The notes under the pieces are model-generated. The model made no database searches and was not told the origin of the DNA. It worked only from the letters and a program-made list of their open reading frames with translations. The position numbers and the translations under genes are program-made. 23,537 bases of DNA from Acholeplasmatales bacterium (lineage in GTDB: Bacteria; Bacillota_I; Bacilli_A; Acholeplasmatales; Anaeroplasmataceae): contig JAILPD010000121.1 in NCBI GenBank assembly GCA_024690445.1, positions 1 to 23,537 of the forward strand, in the 5' to 3' direction. Shown one piece after another: positions 1 to 8,641 of this stretch; within the stretch, counting starts at the first letter, position 1; each line of letters starts with the position of its first letter.

Positions 1-49
1 ATTGTTGATTCATTATTATTAGAGGACAAGTAAAAGGGGTGCAAAGAAT

Positions 50-3037
50 ATGAAATTAAAAAAGACAATTTTCGGCGCCTCTTTAATAGGCCTTTCAGTA
101 TTTACTTTAGCTTCTTGTTCAAGTTCTAGAAATACTGCTACTCCTACTGGAGGTTTAGATTTAGATTCAACAGTTGCAACAGCATGCAATGGTACATTAA
201 GTTTATCTACAAATAATTTCTATAATAGATTACGTTACACTGGTAACACTATTGTAGATAGCAAGATTAAAGAAGCCTTATATAATAAGGAATACAAAGC
301 ATTGACTGCTTTATTCTATGGTGATGAATTATCTGAAGAACAAAAGAATCTTTTAATTCCAACAAAGAATGGAGAGAAACTTTTCGCTTTAGATGGCCAT
401 GAATTAAGTGATGAAGGCGATGACAACTTTACTTACATTAAAAAGATTTTAGAGAAGTCAATTAATAATTCGCTTATTACAGCAATCTATGGTTCTTCTG
501 TTGGTGAAAAAATTAAGTCATTCACTAGTGAAGACCTAGATAAAAAGATAAATACTTACATTACTTCAAAGGCAAGAGTAAATCAAACATTTACAAAGTC
601 TGATTTAGAAGTTACATATAATAACGATAGAGCTGATTCAGTTAATTTAGTTCATTTTAAAGACGATTGCTTTAAATCAGCTGTTAAGAGCTTATTATTA
701 ACTGAAGCTGCTAACTTATCTGCTCAAAATGCTTTATACCAAATTGCTGATGAAGAATATGTTTCTAATTATGATGATACTGAAGATGATGAGCCAACAA
801 AGAACTCTAATTATCTTTATGATAAGGATGAAGACTATCTAAAGGATAAATATGATTCAACTTATAAGAAGTATGGTACATATCATGCAATCATCATTCA
901 GTTTGACTCATTAAAGGAAGCTAATAATGCTGTAGGTAAATATAACTTCAACTCAACTTCTTTAGATACTATTAAACAAAACTACTTAGACTTATATAAT
1001 TATTATTACAACTATACAAACATCACAAGTTTTGAAGATGAGAAATTCACTTATACTTATGATGCTGATAAGGATGACTTCAGTGATTTATCTGATAGTA
1101 TTAAAACACTAATCAAAGAGACATTTGAAGAAGATCCTGAGGACATTACAAAGCAATATTTAAGTCAACCTAGAAATATTGATAATAAATATGTAATGGC
1201 AATTAGATATGATTCTACATATTCTATCAACGGTAGTAATGAAGAAACAGAATGGAAAGATTTAAGTAATGATTTAAAGGCTAAGTATACTACTAAGATC
1301 AAGTATGATACATTAACATCAAGAGCTTCTTCTTATGCTCTTACTAACTTTAAGTCAATGGTATACGAACGTAGTAACAATGATGATTCAAATGATGATA
1401 TCTTCATTTACGATCCAGTATTTGAATACAAGTTCTATACATCTTACACTAATGAATATGCATTAATTGATTCTGAAAATTTCAGTAATGAAAACATTCT
1501 ATCAATTAAGATTGATGGTCAATCAACTCCATTTACATATTCTGTAAAGGACTTCTATGACGATGCTTCTAGAGAATATGGTTCATCTGTTATTTATAAT
1601 TACTTTGCTTTAGAATATGCATATAAGTATTATGACGACTATATTGATTCTGATAAGCATGATGAAAATGTAGAAGCATTAGAAACTGCTATTAAGACAT
1701 TTAATAGTAATGAAGATGCTTCATATCCAAAAGAAATTGGATTAAATAACTACTTATTAATGACATATGGTTATGATAATGAAGAAGATGTTATTAAATA
1801 CTACTATGACGCAGCTTCATGTCAAACAAGCTACTTAAATCAAAAAGTATTTAAGGAATGGGCAGCAGACGATGGTTCATACAAATCTGAATTAGAGAAT
1901 TCTGGTATTTTAAAGACAATTCTTGATACAGGTAATGCAAATTACAAGGATTTATTCGGAATCAATTTAGATCATGTATTAATTAATCTAGATAACGATG
2001 GTGATGGTTCACCAGATGATCCTGAAAAATTCTTTGAAAAGACTGGTGTTACTAAAGATGAATATGAACTTCAAGTTACTAAATTAGCTCAAACTATTTA
2101 TCAAGAAGCTTACTATATTCATGAACAAAGCTATGCAAAGACTAAATCATATTATGAAATCTTTAAGTTCATTAAGGATAGATATGAATTAGGTGGAGAT
2201 ATTATTAATCCATCATTAAAAGCAAGTTCTGAAAATTGGGATTTTTGGAAGAAAAATAATATTAACTTCAATTTCTTATTAACTGTTGAACAATTATCTT
2301 CTTCTGGCGATATCACTCAAGAATCAGTTACAAATTTCGTTAAGAGATTCCAAGATTATGTTATTGGTACATATAAAGCGTGTGTAAATGATGATAATGT
2401 AGCTAAAGAATATAAGTATGGTACAGTTTATCTATATGATGTAGATACTAAGTCAATCAAAATTTGTGATCAAAGCACATCATATCAAGATATCGATGCT
2501 AGCAAGATGTGTGCCACAGAATTTGGTTACCATTTATTAATCCTAAATAGCTATACTGAGCCTTCAAAGACTAACTATACTTCTAAGGATGACCCATCTG
2601 GTATTCAATCTGCAATTGAAGTATTAGTTTACAATGATACTGAAGATGATGATAACGATATTTATGTTAAGTGTAATTCATATAATGAATTAACAACAGA
2701 AATTTCATTCAATCAATTCTTCATCTACTATTGTCAAGGTAATATGAACCAAACTTCATCATTAGATAGTTCAATTTCAAGTTTAATCGCATCTATGTGT
2801 GATGTAGCAATTGGAACTTATACTTCTTCTAATTTCCAAAATTATCTATTAATTAATTATTTAGGTATTCAAATTAGTAATAATGAAGTATTATCAAACG
2901 TAATCGCTGCTGAAAATAATTATTATAAGATGTTAGTTCTTGATTACAATACAGCAACTGATGAAGAAAACAAATCTGAATTCTATGATTGGGTAAATAC
3001 TGATTTAAGTGTTTGGAATAGACCTAATCAAAAGTAA
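50..3037 (+). CDS. Large secreted lipoprotein, PrsA/parvulin-like foldase candidate (995 aa)
   Basis: Lipoprotein expected on the outer face of the membrane. Residues 1-23 are a type II signal peptide: basic MKLKK start, hydrophobic core, and lipobox LASC with Cys23 as the lipidated residue, followed by a Ser/Asn/Thr-rich linker. The mature part is acidic and rich in Asp, Asn and Tyr. Two stretches recall parvulin-type peptidyl-prolyl isomerases of the PrsA/SurA group: YHAIIIQFDSLKEA (near 280) and EFGYHLLIL (near 826), the latter like the conserved FGYHI strand. At residues 648-659, DNDGDGSPDDPE fits the spacing of a calcium-binding EF-hand loop. The protein is about three times the length of a typical PrsA. 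A purine-rich AAAGGGG lies 10 bases before the ATG. It stands alone, ending in its own terminator. The lipoprotein call is firm; foldase activity is inferred from short motifs, and a general surface lipoprotein is the alternative. Confidence 0.6.
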   Translation: MKLKKTIFGASLIGLSVFTLASCSSSRNTATPTGGLDLDSTVATACNGTLSLSTNNFYNRLRYTGNTIVDSKIKEALYNKEYKALTALFYGDELSEEQKNLLIPTKNGEKLFALDGHELSDEGDDNFTYIKKILEKSINNSLITAIYGSSVGEKIKSFTSEDLDKKINTYITSKARVNQTFTKSDLEVTYNNDRADSVNLVHFKDDCFKSAVKSLLLTEAANLSAQNALYQIADEEYVSNYDDTEDDEPTKNSNYLYDKDEDYLKDKYDSTYKKYGTYHAIIIQFDSLKEANNAVGKYNFNSTSLDTIKQNYLDLYNYYYNYTNITSFEDEKFTYTYDADKDDFSDLSDSIKTLIKETFEEDPEDITKQYLSQPRNIDNKYVMAIRYDSTYSINGSNEETEWKDLSNDLKAKYTTKIKYDTLTSRASSYALTNFKSMVYERSNNDDSNDDIFIYDPVFEYKFYTSYTNEYALIDSENFSNENILSIKIDGQSTPFTYSVKDFYDDASREYGSSVIYNYFALEYAYKYYDDYIDSDKHDENVEALETAIKTFNSNEDASYPKEIGLNNYLLMTYGYDNEEDVIKYYYDAASCQTSYLNQKVFKEWAADDGSYKSELENSGILKTILDTGNANYKDLFGINLDHVLINLDNDGDGSPDDPEKFFEKTGVTKDEYELQVTKLAQTIYQEAYYIHEQSYAKTKSYYEIFKFIKDRYELGGDIINPSLKASSENWDFWKKNNINFNFLLTVEQLSSSGDITQESVTNFVKRFQDYVIGTYKACVNDDNVAKEYKYGTVYLYDVDTKSIKICDQSTSYQDIDASKMCATEFGYHLLILNSYTEPSKTNYTSKDDPSGIQSAIEVLVYNDTEDDDNDIYVKCNSYNELTTEISFNQFFIYYCQGNMNQTSSLDSSISSLIASMCDVAIGTYTSSNFQNYLLINYLGIQISNNEVLSNVIAAENNYYKMLVLDYNTATDEENKSEFYDWVNTDLSVWNRPNQK

Positions 3038-3044
3038 GACAAAC

Positions 3045-3078
3045 AAAAAAAGCTAAATTTCTGAAATTTAGCTTTTTT
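3045..3078. terminator. Bidirectional intrinsic terminator between the lipoprotein gene and tex
   Basis: A 9-bp stem GCTAAATTT / AAATTTAGC with a CTG loop is flanked by seven A on the left and six T on the right, so it carries a U-tract in both directions. It lies 8 bases after one stop codon and 5 bases before the other, and serves both convergent genes. Confidence 0.9.
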
Positions 3079-3082
3079 CTTT

Positions 3083-5272
3083 TTACTTTAATTCTTTAAC
3101 TAAAGATAATGCCATCTTATGCTTAGTATAATCAATATCAATAACATATACATGAACATTATCACCAACAGATAAAATATCACTTGGATGCTTAATCTTA
3201 TCATTTGACATTTTAGATATATGAACTAATCCATCATATTTAACACCACAATCGACAAAGGCACCAAAGTCAACTACATTTCTCACAACACCATCTAACT
3301 CATCGCCTACTTTGATGTCCTCAAAATGCATTATATCTGATCTTAGGATTAATCCTTGATAATCATCTCTAACATCTCTTAAAGGGGCAACAAATGCGTC
3401 TAGGATATCATTTAATGTATAAATATCAGTATTTAATTCCTTTACTAATTCCATCTTATCTAATTTAGCTACCGCATCTTTGATTTCTTTAGTTCCAAGT
3501 GCATCAGCATCTAAATTCATTTTCTTTAATAATTTTAAAGCAATACCATAACTCTCAGGATGAATAGGTGTCATATCTAATTTATTATTACCATCGATGA
3601 TTCTTAAGAAACCAACACATTGTTCATAAGTCTTAGGTCCCATCTTAGAAACCTTCTTTAATTCCTCACGAGAATTAAATCTACCATTAGCATCTCTAAA
3701 TGCCACAATATTCTTAGCTATATCCTTCTTTAAACCTGATACATAAGATAATAATGATATTGACGCAGTATTTAAATTTACACCAACTCTATTAACAGCA
3801 TCATCAACTACAGCACCTAAGCTCTTTTCAAGTTTTGATTGAGTTACATCATGCTGATATTGACCAACACCAATTGATTTAGGGTCAATCTTGATAAGTT
3901 CAGCAAGTGGATCTTGAATTCTTCTTGCAATTGAAATTGCAGATCTCTTTTCAACTGTTAAATCAGGGAATTCTTCAATAGCAAGTTCTGATGCAGAATA
4001 TACTGATGCACCGGCCTCACTAACCATTACATATTTAACATCTAGCTTATTTTCATTAATTATTTCAGCTACGAAGGCTTCTGTTTCTCTACCCGCAGTA
4101 CCATTTCCTATTGCAATAATTGATACATTATATTTCTTAATTAGATTAACAATTGTCTTTTTAGATTTTTCAACTTCTTTAGGATCAACCTTAGAATCCT
4201 TAGATCTTTCATTTGGATAGATAACACCAATTTCTAATACCTGACTTGCAGGTGATATAACCGCAAGTTTACATCCTGTTCTATAAGCAGGGTCAATGCC
4301 TAATACAGTTTTACCCTTCATAGGAGCCTGAAGTAAGATATTCTTCAAATTTAATGAGAAAATCTTAATTGCTTGTTCTTCAGCCTTTTCGCTTAAAATA
4401 CTTCTTATTTCTCTTTCAATTGATGGAGAAATCAATCTCTTATATGAATCAGCAATAGCTTCTAATAATTCATTTTTAAATAATGATTCTCTCTTCTTTG
4501 TAATCTTATATGATAAATAGTCTAAATCTCTTTCAGGCTGTAATGTAATAGATACATTAATTACCCCCTCATCCTCAGCTCTATTAATTGCTAAAACTCT
4601 ATGAGGCTTAATTCTTCCTACATTCTCACTAGAATCATAATAATTAGCATATTTTTCATCTATATCTTCAGCCTTAGCCTTTTTCTTACAAGAAATAGTA
4701 CCATATTTTAAAGCAGCATCTCTAATATATTTTCTATATTCAGCATTATCTGAAATTCTTTCCGCAACAATATATTTCGCACCAATAATAGCATCATCAT
4801 ATGTCTTAACCTTATCATTTAAGAATTTATTAACATATTCTTCTTTCGTACCTCTTTGATAAAGCTTAAGCATAATATCAGCTAATCCATCTAATCCAGC
4901 CGCTATTGCCTCAGTGGCTTTAGTTTTCTTTTTCTCTTTATAAGGTCTATATAAATCTTCAACCTCAATAAGCTTAGTAGCAGATGTAATTTGATTCTTT
5001 AAATCATCAGTTAATAATCCCTTTTCTTCAATTAATCTAATTACATCATTTTTTCTCTTTTCAAGATTTACACCATATTTATATGATTCATCAATCTTTC
5101 TTATTTCTTCTTCATCTAAGCCACCTGTTGCCTCTTTTCTATATCTTGCGATAAAGGCTACAGTTTTATCTTCTGAAAGCATTTCAAGTACTGCTAAAAC
5201 ATATTCCTTTTTACAGTTAAGCTCTTTGCTTACCTCATCAATTACATTTTCACTAACAACTAATTCACTCAT
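3083..5272 (-). CDS. tex: Tex family RNA-binding transcription accessory protein
   Basis: Cytoplasmic nucleic-acid-binding protein of the Tex/YhgF family, 729 aa, near the usual length. The order of domains is typical: an N-terminal helical Tex domain (VAFIARYRKEATGGLDEEEIR near 40-60 is a family hallmark), a YqgF/RNase H-like domain starting at VLGIDPAYRTGCKLAV (about 322), a helix-hairpin-helix region (VNLNTASISLLSYVSGL, about 500-560) and a C-terminal S1 RNA-binding domain (GVVRNVVDFGAFVDCG, about 655-727). Family members affect transcription and RNA turnover, but the precise role is unsettled. GGAAAGGA lies 6 bases before the ATG. The gene sits 43 bases below a membrane-protein gene but behind a terminator, so it probably receives read-through or has a weak promoter of its own. 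Confidence 0.95.
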   Translation of the reverse strand: MSELVVSENVIDEVSKELNCKKEYVLAVLEMLSEDKTVAFIARYRKEATGGLDEEEIRKIDESYKYGVNLEKRKNDVIRLIEEKGLLTDDLKNQITSATKLIEVEDLYRPYKEKKKTKATEAIAAGLDGLADIMLKLYQRGTKEEYVNKFLNDKVKTYDDAIIGAKYIVAERISDNAEYRKYIRDAALKYGTISCKKKAKAEDIDEKYANYYDSSENVGRIKPHRVLAINRAEDEGVINVSITLQPERDLDYLSYKITKKRESLFKNELLEAIADSYKRLISPSIEREIRSILSEKAEEQAIKIFSLNLKNILLQAPMKGKTVLGIDPAYRTGCKLAVISPASQVLEIGVIYPNERSKDSKVDPKEVEKSKKTIVNLIKKYNVSIIAIGNGTAGRETEAFVAEIINENKLDVKYVMVSEAGASVYSASELAIEEFPDLTVEKRSAISIARRIQDPLAELIKIDPKSIGVGQYQHDVTQSKLEKSLGAVVDDAVNRVGVNLNTASISLLSYVSGLKKDIAKNIVAFRDANGRFNSREELKKVSKMGPKTYEQCVGFLRIIDGNNKLDMTPIHPESYGIALKLLKKMNLDADALGTKEIKDAVAKLDKMELVKELNTDIYTLNDILDAFVAPLRDVRDDYQGLILRSDIMHFEDIKVGDELDGVVRNVVDFGAFVDCGVKYDGLVHISKMSNDKIKHPSDILSVGDNVHVYVIDIDYTKHKMALSLVKELK

Positions 5273-5289
5273 AAGTATTCCTTTCCTTA

Positions 5290-5317
5290 GAAAAAATAAG
5301 GTCAGTCAGACCTTATT
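5290..5317 (-). terminator. Terminator overlapping a stop codon, upstream of tex
   Basis: A perfect 9-bp stem AATAAGGTC / GACCTTATT with a 5-base loop (5295-5317) is followed on the minus strand by a run of T. The stem includes the first bases of the stop codon of the 256-aa gene, and the tex ribosome binding site begins a few bases after the U-tract. It should limit read-through from the 256-aa gene into tex. Confidence 0.8.
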
Positions 5318-6086
5318 ATTCTTCTTCATTTGAAATAAAATTTTGATTCATAAATACAATAGCGTTATTGACCATTGAGTTATAAACATCAGCTAAAGTA
5401 AATGTAGTTAAATCTAATTCCTTCTTATCTGAATTAGTAAACTTCTTTACAAGACCATCTTCATTAATTAAACCAAAGAAATATGAATTTGATGAATCAT
5501 CAGAACCACCAAATAATGAATCAGCGAAGATAGTTGAATTATCACCAATTGATGTATCAACTATATATAATACAGCCTTATTATCATCATCTGCAGTGGC
5601 ATTATAAGCATCAATATTACCTTGTAATACAACTAATTGATTGAATGTCTTATATGCTGTTTCATCATATAAGAATGTAACGCCTTCTTCATCCTTATCC
5701 TTACCATCATCAATTGCCTTATCAGCATAGAATGTATTAAGGTTAGCTGCGAAAACAAAAATATTAGGAATGAATGTATTTTCACCACCATCTACTACGT
5801 TATGATGCATTAAAACACCATCGTAAGACATCTTTGTGAATTCAACATTTTTACCTTCATATTCATAACTTAAATTAGTAGCTTCGCCACCAAAGTAATC
5901 CTGAATTTCATTTTCATCAGTCTTAGTTACAAAATAAACAATTAAACCGATTGTTACACCAATAACAATTAGACCTGCAACAATACTACTAAAAATAATC
6001 CAAAACTTTTTTGACTTAAAAATACTGTCTTTTGCTTGACCCTTTGTAGCTTTGGAGTTAACTTTTTTTCTCTTAATCTGTGCCAT
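5316..6086 (-). CDS. Membrane-anchored protein of unknown function (256 aa)
   Basis: I do not recognise this family. The first 28 residues are strongly basic (KRKKVNSKATKGQAKDSIFKSKK) and should stay in the cytoplasm. One hydrophobic helix follows at about 29-53, and then about 200 acidic, Asp/Asn-rich residues expected outside the cell. There is no lipobox, so the helix is an uncleaved anchor. The outer part contains alternating strand-like stretches (NIFVFAANLNTF, AVLYIVDTSIGD), but no catalytic motif I can name. AAGAGGAG lies 5 bases before the ATG, and an extended -10 promoter is present upstream. It is followed by a terminator and then tex. The acidic composition matches the large lipoprotein at the left edge, which may only reflect the surface proteome of this organism. 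Confidence 0.75.
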   Translation of the reverse strand: MAQIKRKKVNSKATKGQAKDSIFKSKKFWIIFSSIVAGLIVIGVTIGLIVYFVTKTDENEIQDYFGGEATNLSYEYEGKNVEFTKMSYDGVLMHHNVVDGGENTFIPNIFVFAANLNTFYADKAIDDGKDKDEEGVTFLYDETAYKTFNQLVVLQGNIDAYNATADDDNKAVLYIVDTSIGDNSTIFADSLFGGSDDSSNSYFFGLINEDGLVKKFTNSDKKELDLTTFTLADVYNSMVNNAIVFMNQNFISNEEE

Positions 6087-6127
6087 AATTACTCCTCTTA
6101 TGTTTATAAAATAAACAAACTCGATTT

Positions 6128-6156
6128 ATTTTATCATAAAATAGACTTTTAAACAA
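6128..6156 (-). promoter_or_regulatory. Extended -10 promoter for the 256-aa membrane protein
   Basis: The minus strand reads TGATAAAAT (6128-6136), a TGn-extended -10, with a weak -35 TTGTTT (6151-6156) at 17-base spacing. The inferred start site leaves a leader of about 35 bases that includes the GAGGAG ribosome binding site. Confidence 0.6.
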
Positions 6157-6159
6157 GTT

Positions 6160-6179
6160 TTATAACGTTAAAGTTATAA
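6160..6179. other. AT-rich perfect inverted repeat after whiA
   Basis: TTATAAC / GTTATAA are perfect 7-bp arms around a 6-base loop, 11 bases after the whiA stop. No clear U-tract follows on the minus strand, so it is a poor intrinsic terminator. It may be a weak terminator, a 3'-end stabiliser, or an operator upstream of the 256-aa gene promoter. Confidence 0.35.
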
Positions 6180-6190
6180 TATGATTTATA

Positions 6191-7123
6191 TTATTTATTC
6201 TTGCTTTGTCTTTCAATATCCTCTTCAACTAATTCCTTTAATTTTCTAAATCTATGATTCAATCCAGACTTAGTTAAATATGGATCATATTCTTCATGAA
6301 TAATATCTAAAAGCTCGCTTAATGACGCTTCAACATTATCCTTTCTAACCTTCATAACCATCAGTAGCTTATTATCAATTTTAGATAAATCAAAATGATA
6401 TTCGATATATTGAATATTCTTTAATTGCTCACTAGCAGCACTATTTGTCTTTGATTGATTTGCCAAATCCAAATTGATAGTTCTTTTCGCTGTGGTTTTA
6501 ATTTCTTTAGTAATAATGATATTTTGGTAATATTCCATTGATTTTGAGGCACCAATCAAATATAGGAATTCACCAATAGCGTCTTTACTTTTAATATAAA
6601 CAATATAATTGTTCTTTCTTTTTGAGATTCTAGCATTTAAATCAAAATCATTCATTATTTTTTGTAATGCTAAAATTTCTGTATCAGAATTATAAGAAAT
6701 CTCTAAATGTGATGATTTAGAATTAGGATCGTTTACACTACCTCTAACAAGGAATGCACCTCTTAAGAATGCTTTTTTCTCTTCTTCATCCTTAAAATCC
6801 ATCATTTCAAAACTTAAAAGATTATAATCTTTAATTATCTTATCCGCACCCTTAGATATTTCACATGTAAATACAACATGATTATCTAATCTTGAAATAG
6901 TTCTAGATAATACAGAATAATCTAAATCATACTTTTCTTTAAGGATTTTAATATATCTTCTTATAATTCCCATAGAATTACATGTAAATGATATTCCTAA
7001 ATTTTTACCTAATATTACCTCACCAGAAAATCTAAGAACACCTAATACTTCTGCATATTCTACATTATAATTATCATTTTCATAATGAAGTAAATCTTCT
7101 TTAACATCCTTAGTAAATGACAT
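6191..7123 (-). CDS. whiA: WhiA, DNA-binding regulator linked to cell division
   Basis: WhiA family protein, 310 aa (usual length about 300-330). The N-terminal half is a LAGLIDADG-like domain without nuclease activity in the family; AFLRGAFLVRGSVNDP (118-133) followed by SHLEISY is diagnostic. The C-terminal part is a helix-turn-helix ending in the family signature LTKSGLNHRFRKL (283-295). In the usual NRxxNC-ANxxK segment this protein reads RTINLDLANQSKT (214-226), with Leu where Cys is common. In Bacillus WhiA affects division and chromosome segregation; in Streptomyces it activates sporulation genes. It is last in the ligA-to-whiA operon, starting 2 bases after lgt::ppaX stops, with GGTG inside the end of that gene as its ribosome binding site. 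In Bacillus whiA neighbours crh; here it is joined to the hprK side of that pathway. Confidence 0.95.
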   Translation of the reverse strand: MSFTKDVKEDLLHYENDNYNVEYAEVLGVLRFSGEVILGKNLGISFTCNSMGIIRRYIKILKEKYDLDYSVLSRTISRLDNHVVFTCEISKGADKIIKDYNLLSFEMMDFKDEEEKKAFLRGAFLVRGSVNDPNSKSSHLEISYNSDTEILALQKIMNDFDLNARISKRKNNYIVYIKSKDAIGEFLYLIGASKSMEYYQNIIITKEIKTTAKRTINLDLANQSKTNSAASEQLKNIQYIEYHFDLSKIDNKLLMVMKVRKDNVEASLSELLDIIHEEYDPYLTKSGLNHRFRKLKELVEEDIERQSKNK

Positions 7124-7125
7124 AA

Positions 7126-8640
7126 TTATTCACCACAAACTTCAGTTAATTGTGACATATTTTTAATTACATAATCTGGTTGATCTTCTAATAATTCTTC
7201 TATATTTGAAGAATATAAAACACCACATGCTTTAGCATTAGCTGCCTTTGCGGCTTTCATATCACTTAATGTATCCCCAACATATAATGTATTTTTAGAT
7301 TCAAGTTTATTAATTGCCATTAAAATACTTTCTGGATCTGGCTTTGGTTTTTCAAAATCACCTTGACCAATAATGATATCAATGTATTCAGTAATACCAA
7401 ATAATTCAACTGTATGTTCTACTAAATCCTTCTTCTTAGATGAAACAATACCAAGTTTATAGCCCTTCTTATGTAATATCTTTAATGTTTCTTTAGCACC
7501 AGGGAATAGTTTTACATTCTCATCATATCCAGCAACATTATATTCTCTATAATAATCAATCATTTCATTAATTTCATCTTCATCGTCACTGTATCTTTTA
7601 AATGTTTGATATAAAGTCGGTCCAAAGAATGAATTATATTCCTCATCTGAAATCTCTAAATCAGGTCTAAACTTTTGGAATGTATACTCAAATGATTTAG
7701 TAATCCACTCCTGACTATTTAATAATGTACCATCTAAATCAAATAATACTGTATCAAATCTATTATGTTCGATTTTTTCTAAAAGCTCATTATATTTAAC
7801 TTCCTTAGGAAAAATAACCTTACCCTTAATTGCCTTACCACCTAATACTCTCTTTAATACTAAGAATGAAACACCTATAACAATAAAAATTACACTTATC
7901 ATTATAGAAACAGGAATAGGTCCTGCCATTAAAGGCTCTGATACTCCACTTTTTAATCTTAATGATTCAGTAAAGATTCTAACAGTACCATACCATGTTA
8001 AATAAATGCCAATCATATCACCAGAATTTAGATATTTCTTATCTTTTCTTCTAATAACTAGCATGAATATAAAGCATGCTAAATTTAGTAATGACTCATA
8101 TAAGAATACTGGATGTCTATAGGCGCCATTAATATACATTTGGTCACCAAAAATCTTTAATACATTCTTATACCAATCGGCAGTAACAGATGGACCATAT
8201 AATTCTCTATTAAAGAAATTTCCCCATCTACCACAAATTTGACCAATAAATAAACCTGGAGCTATTATGTCTAATGCTCTATATAAAGGTATCTTTTTAT
8301 ATTTACAATAAATAGGGGCCACTATACAGGTTATTAATACACCACCTTGTATTGCTAAACCTGCAAGTCCTATAAATTCACCATTTCTAAATCCTATGAT
8401 TTCTGCAAATGATTTAAAATCACTAGCATTAAATATTACATACCATAATCTAGCTCCTACAATAGCTAAAGGTAAAATGATAGCTAATCCAATATAAATT
8501 GAATCAGATGATATACCTAGTTTTCTACCTTCTCTAAGACCTAAATATACGGCAATAATAACACCTATTAAAATACAAACTGCATACCAAGATATATTTA
8601 ATCCAAAAAGGGAAAACGTAGGCTGTATATATTCAAACAT
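7126..8640 (-). CDS. lgt: Fusion of prolipoprotein diacylglyceryl transferase (Lgt) and a PpaX-like HAD phosphatase
   Basis: A single uninterrupted 504-aa chain carries two enzymes. Residues 1-265 are a seven-helix Lgt, which moves diacylglycerol from phosphatidylglycerol to the lipobox cysteine. Arg138 and Asn141 lie in the signature GRWGNFFNREL, and Arg221/Glu225 in VRIFTES match catalytic-site residues of E. coli Lgt; Gln98 stands where E. coli has His103. After a linker of about 35 residues, residues 296-504 form a HAD phosphatase: nucleophile Asp301 and Asp303 in DLDGT, Ser400 in GIVSSKK, Lys431 in EKPKPDP, and GDTLSD (455-460). It most resembles PpaX, the pyrophosphatase acting on P-Ser-HPr. 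The start at 8640 is chosen because AAGGGGG lies 6 bases upstream; a start 33 bases earlier would overlap hprK and lacks that site. Following hprK by 1 base parallels the Bacillus order hprK-lgt-yvoD-ppaX. The fusion is seen directly; the phosphatase substrate is inferred. Confidence 0.92.
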   Translation of the reverse strand: MFEYIQPTFSLFGLNISWYAVCILIGVIIAVYLGLREGRKLGISSDSIYIGLAIILPLAIVGARLWYVIFNASDFKSFAEIIGFRNGEFIGLAGLAIQGGVLITCIVAPIYCKYKKIPLYRALDIIAPGLFIGQICGRWGNFFNRELYGPSVTADWYKNVLKIFGDQMYINGAYRHPVFLYESLLNLACFIFMLVIRRKDKKYLNSGDMIGIYLTWYGTVRIFTESLRLKSGVSEPLMAGPIPVSIMISVIFIVIGVSFLVLKRVLGGKAIKGKVIFPKEVKYNELLEKIEHNRFDTVLFDLDGTLLNSQEWITKSFEYTFQKFRPDLEISDEEYNSFFGPTLYQTFKRYSDDEDEINEMIDYYREYNVAGYDENVKLFPGAKETLKILHKKGYKLGIVSSKKKDLVEHTVELFGITEYIDIIIGQGDFEKPKPDPESILMAINKLESKNTLYVGDTLSDMKAAKAANAKACGVLYSSNIEELLEDQPDYVIKNMSQLTEVCGE

Positions 8641-8641
8641 A

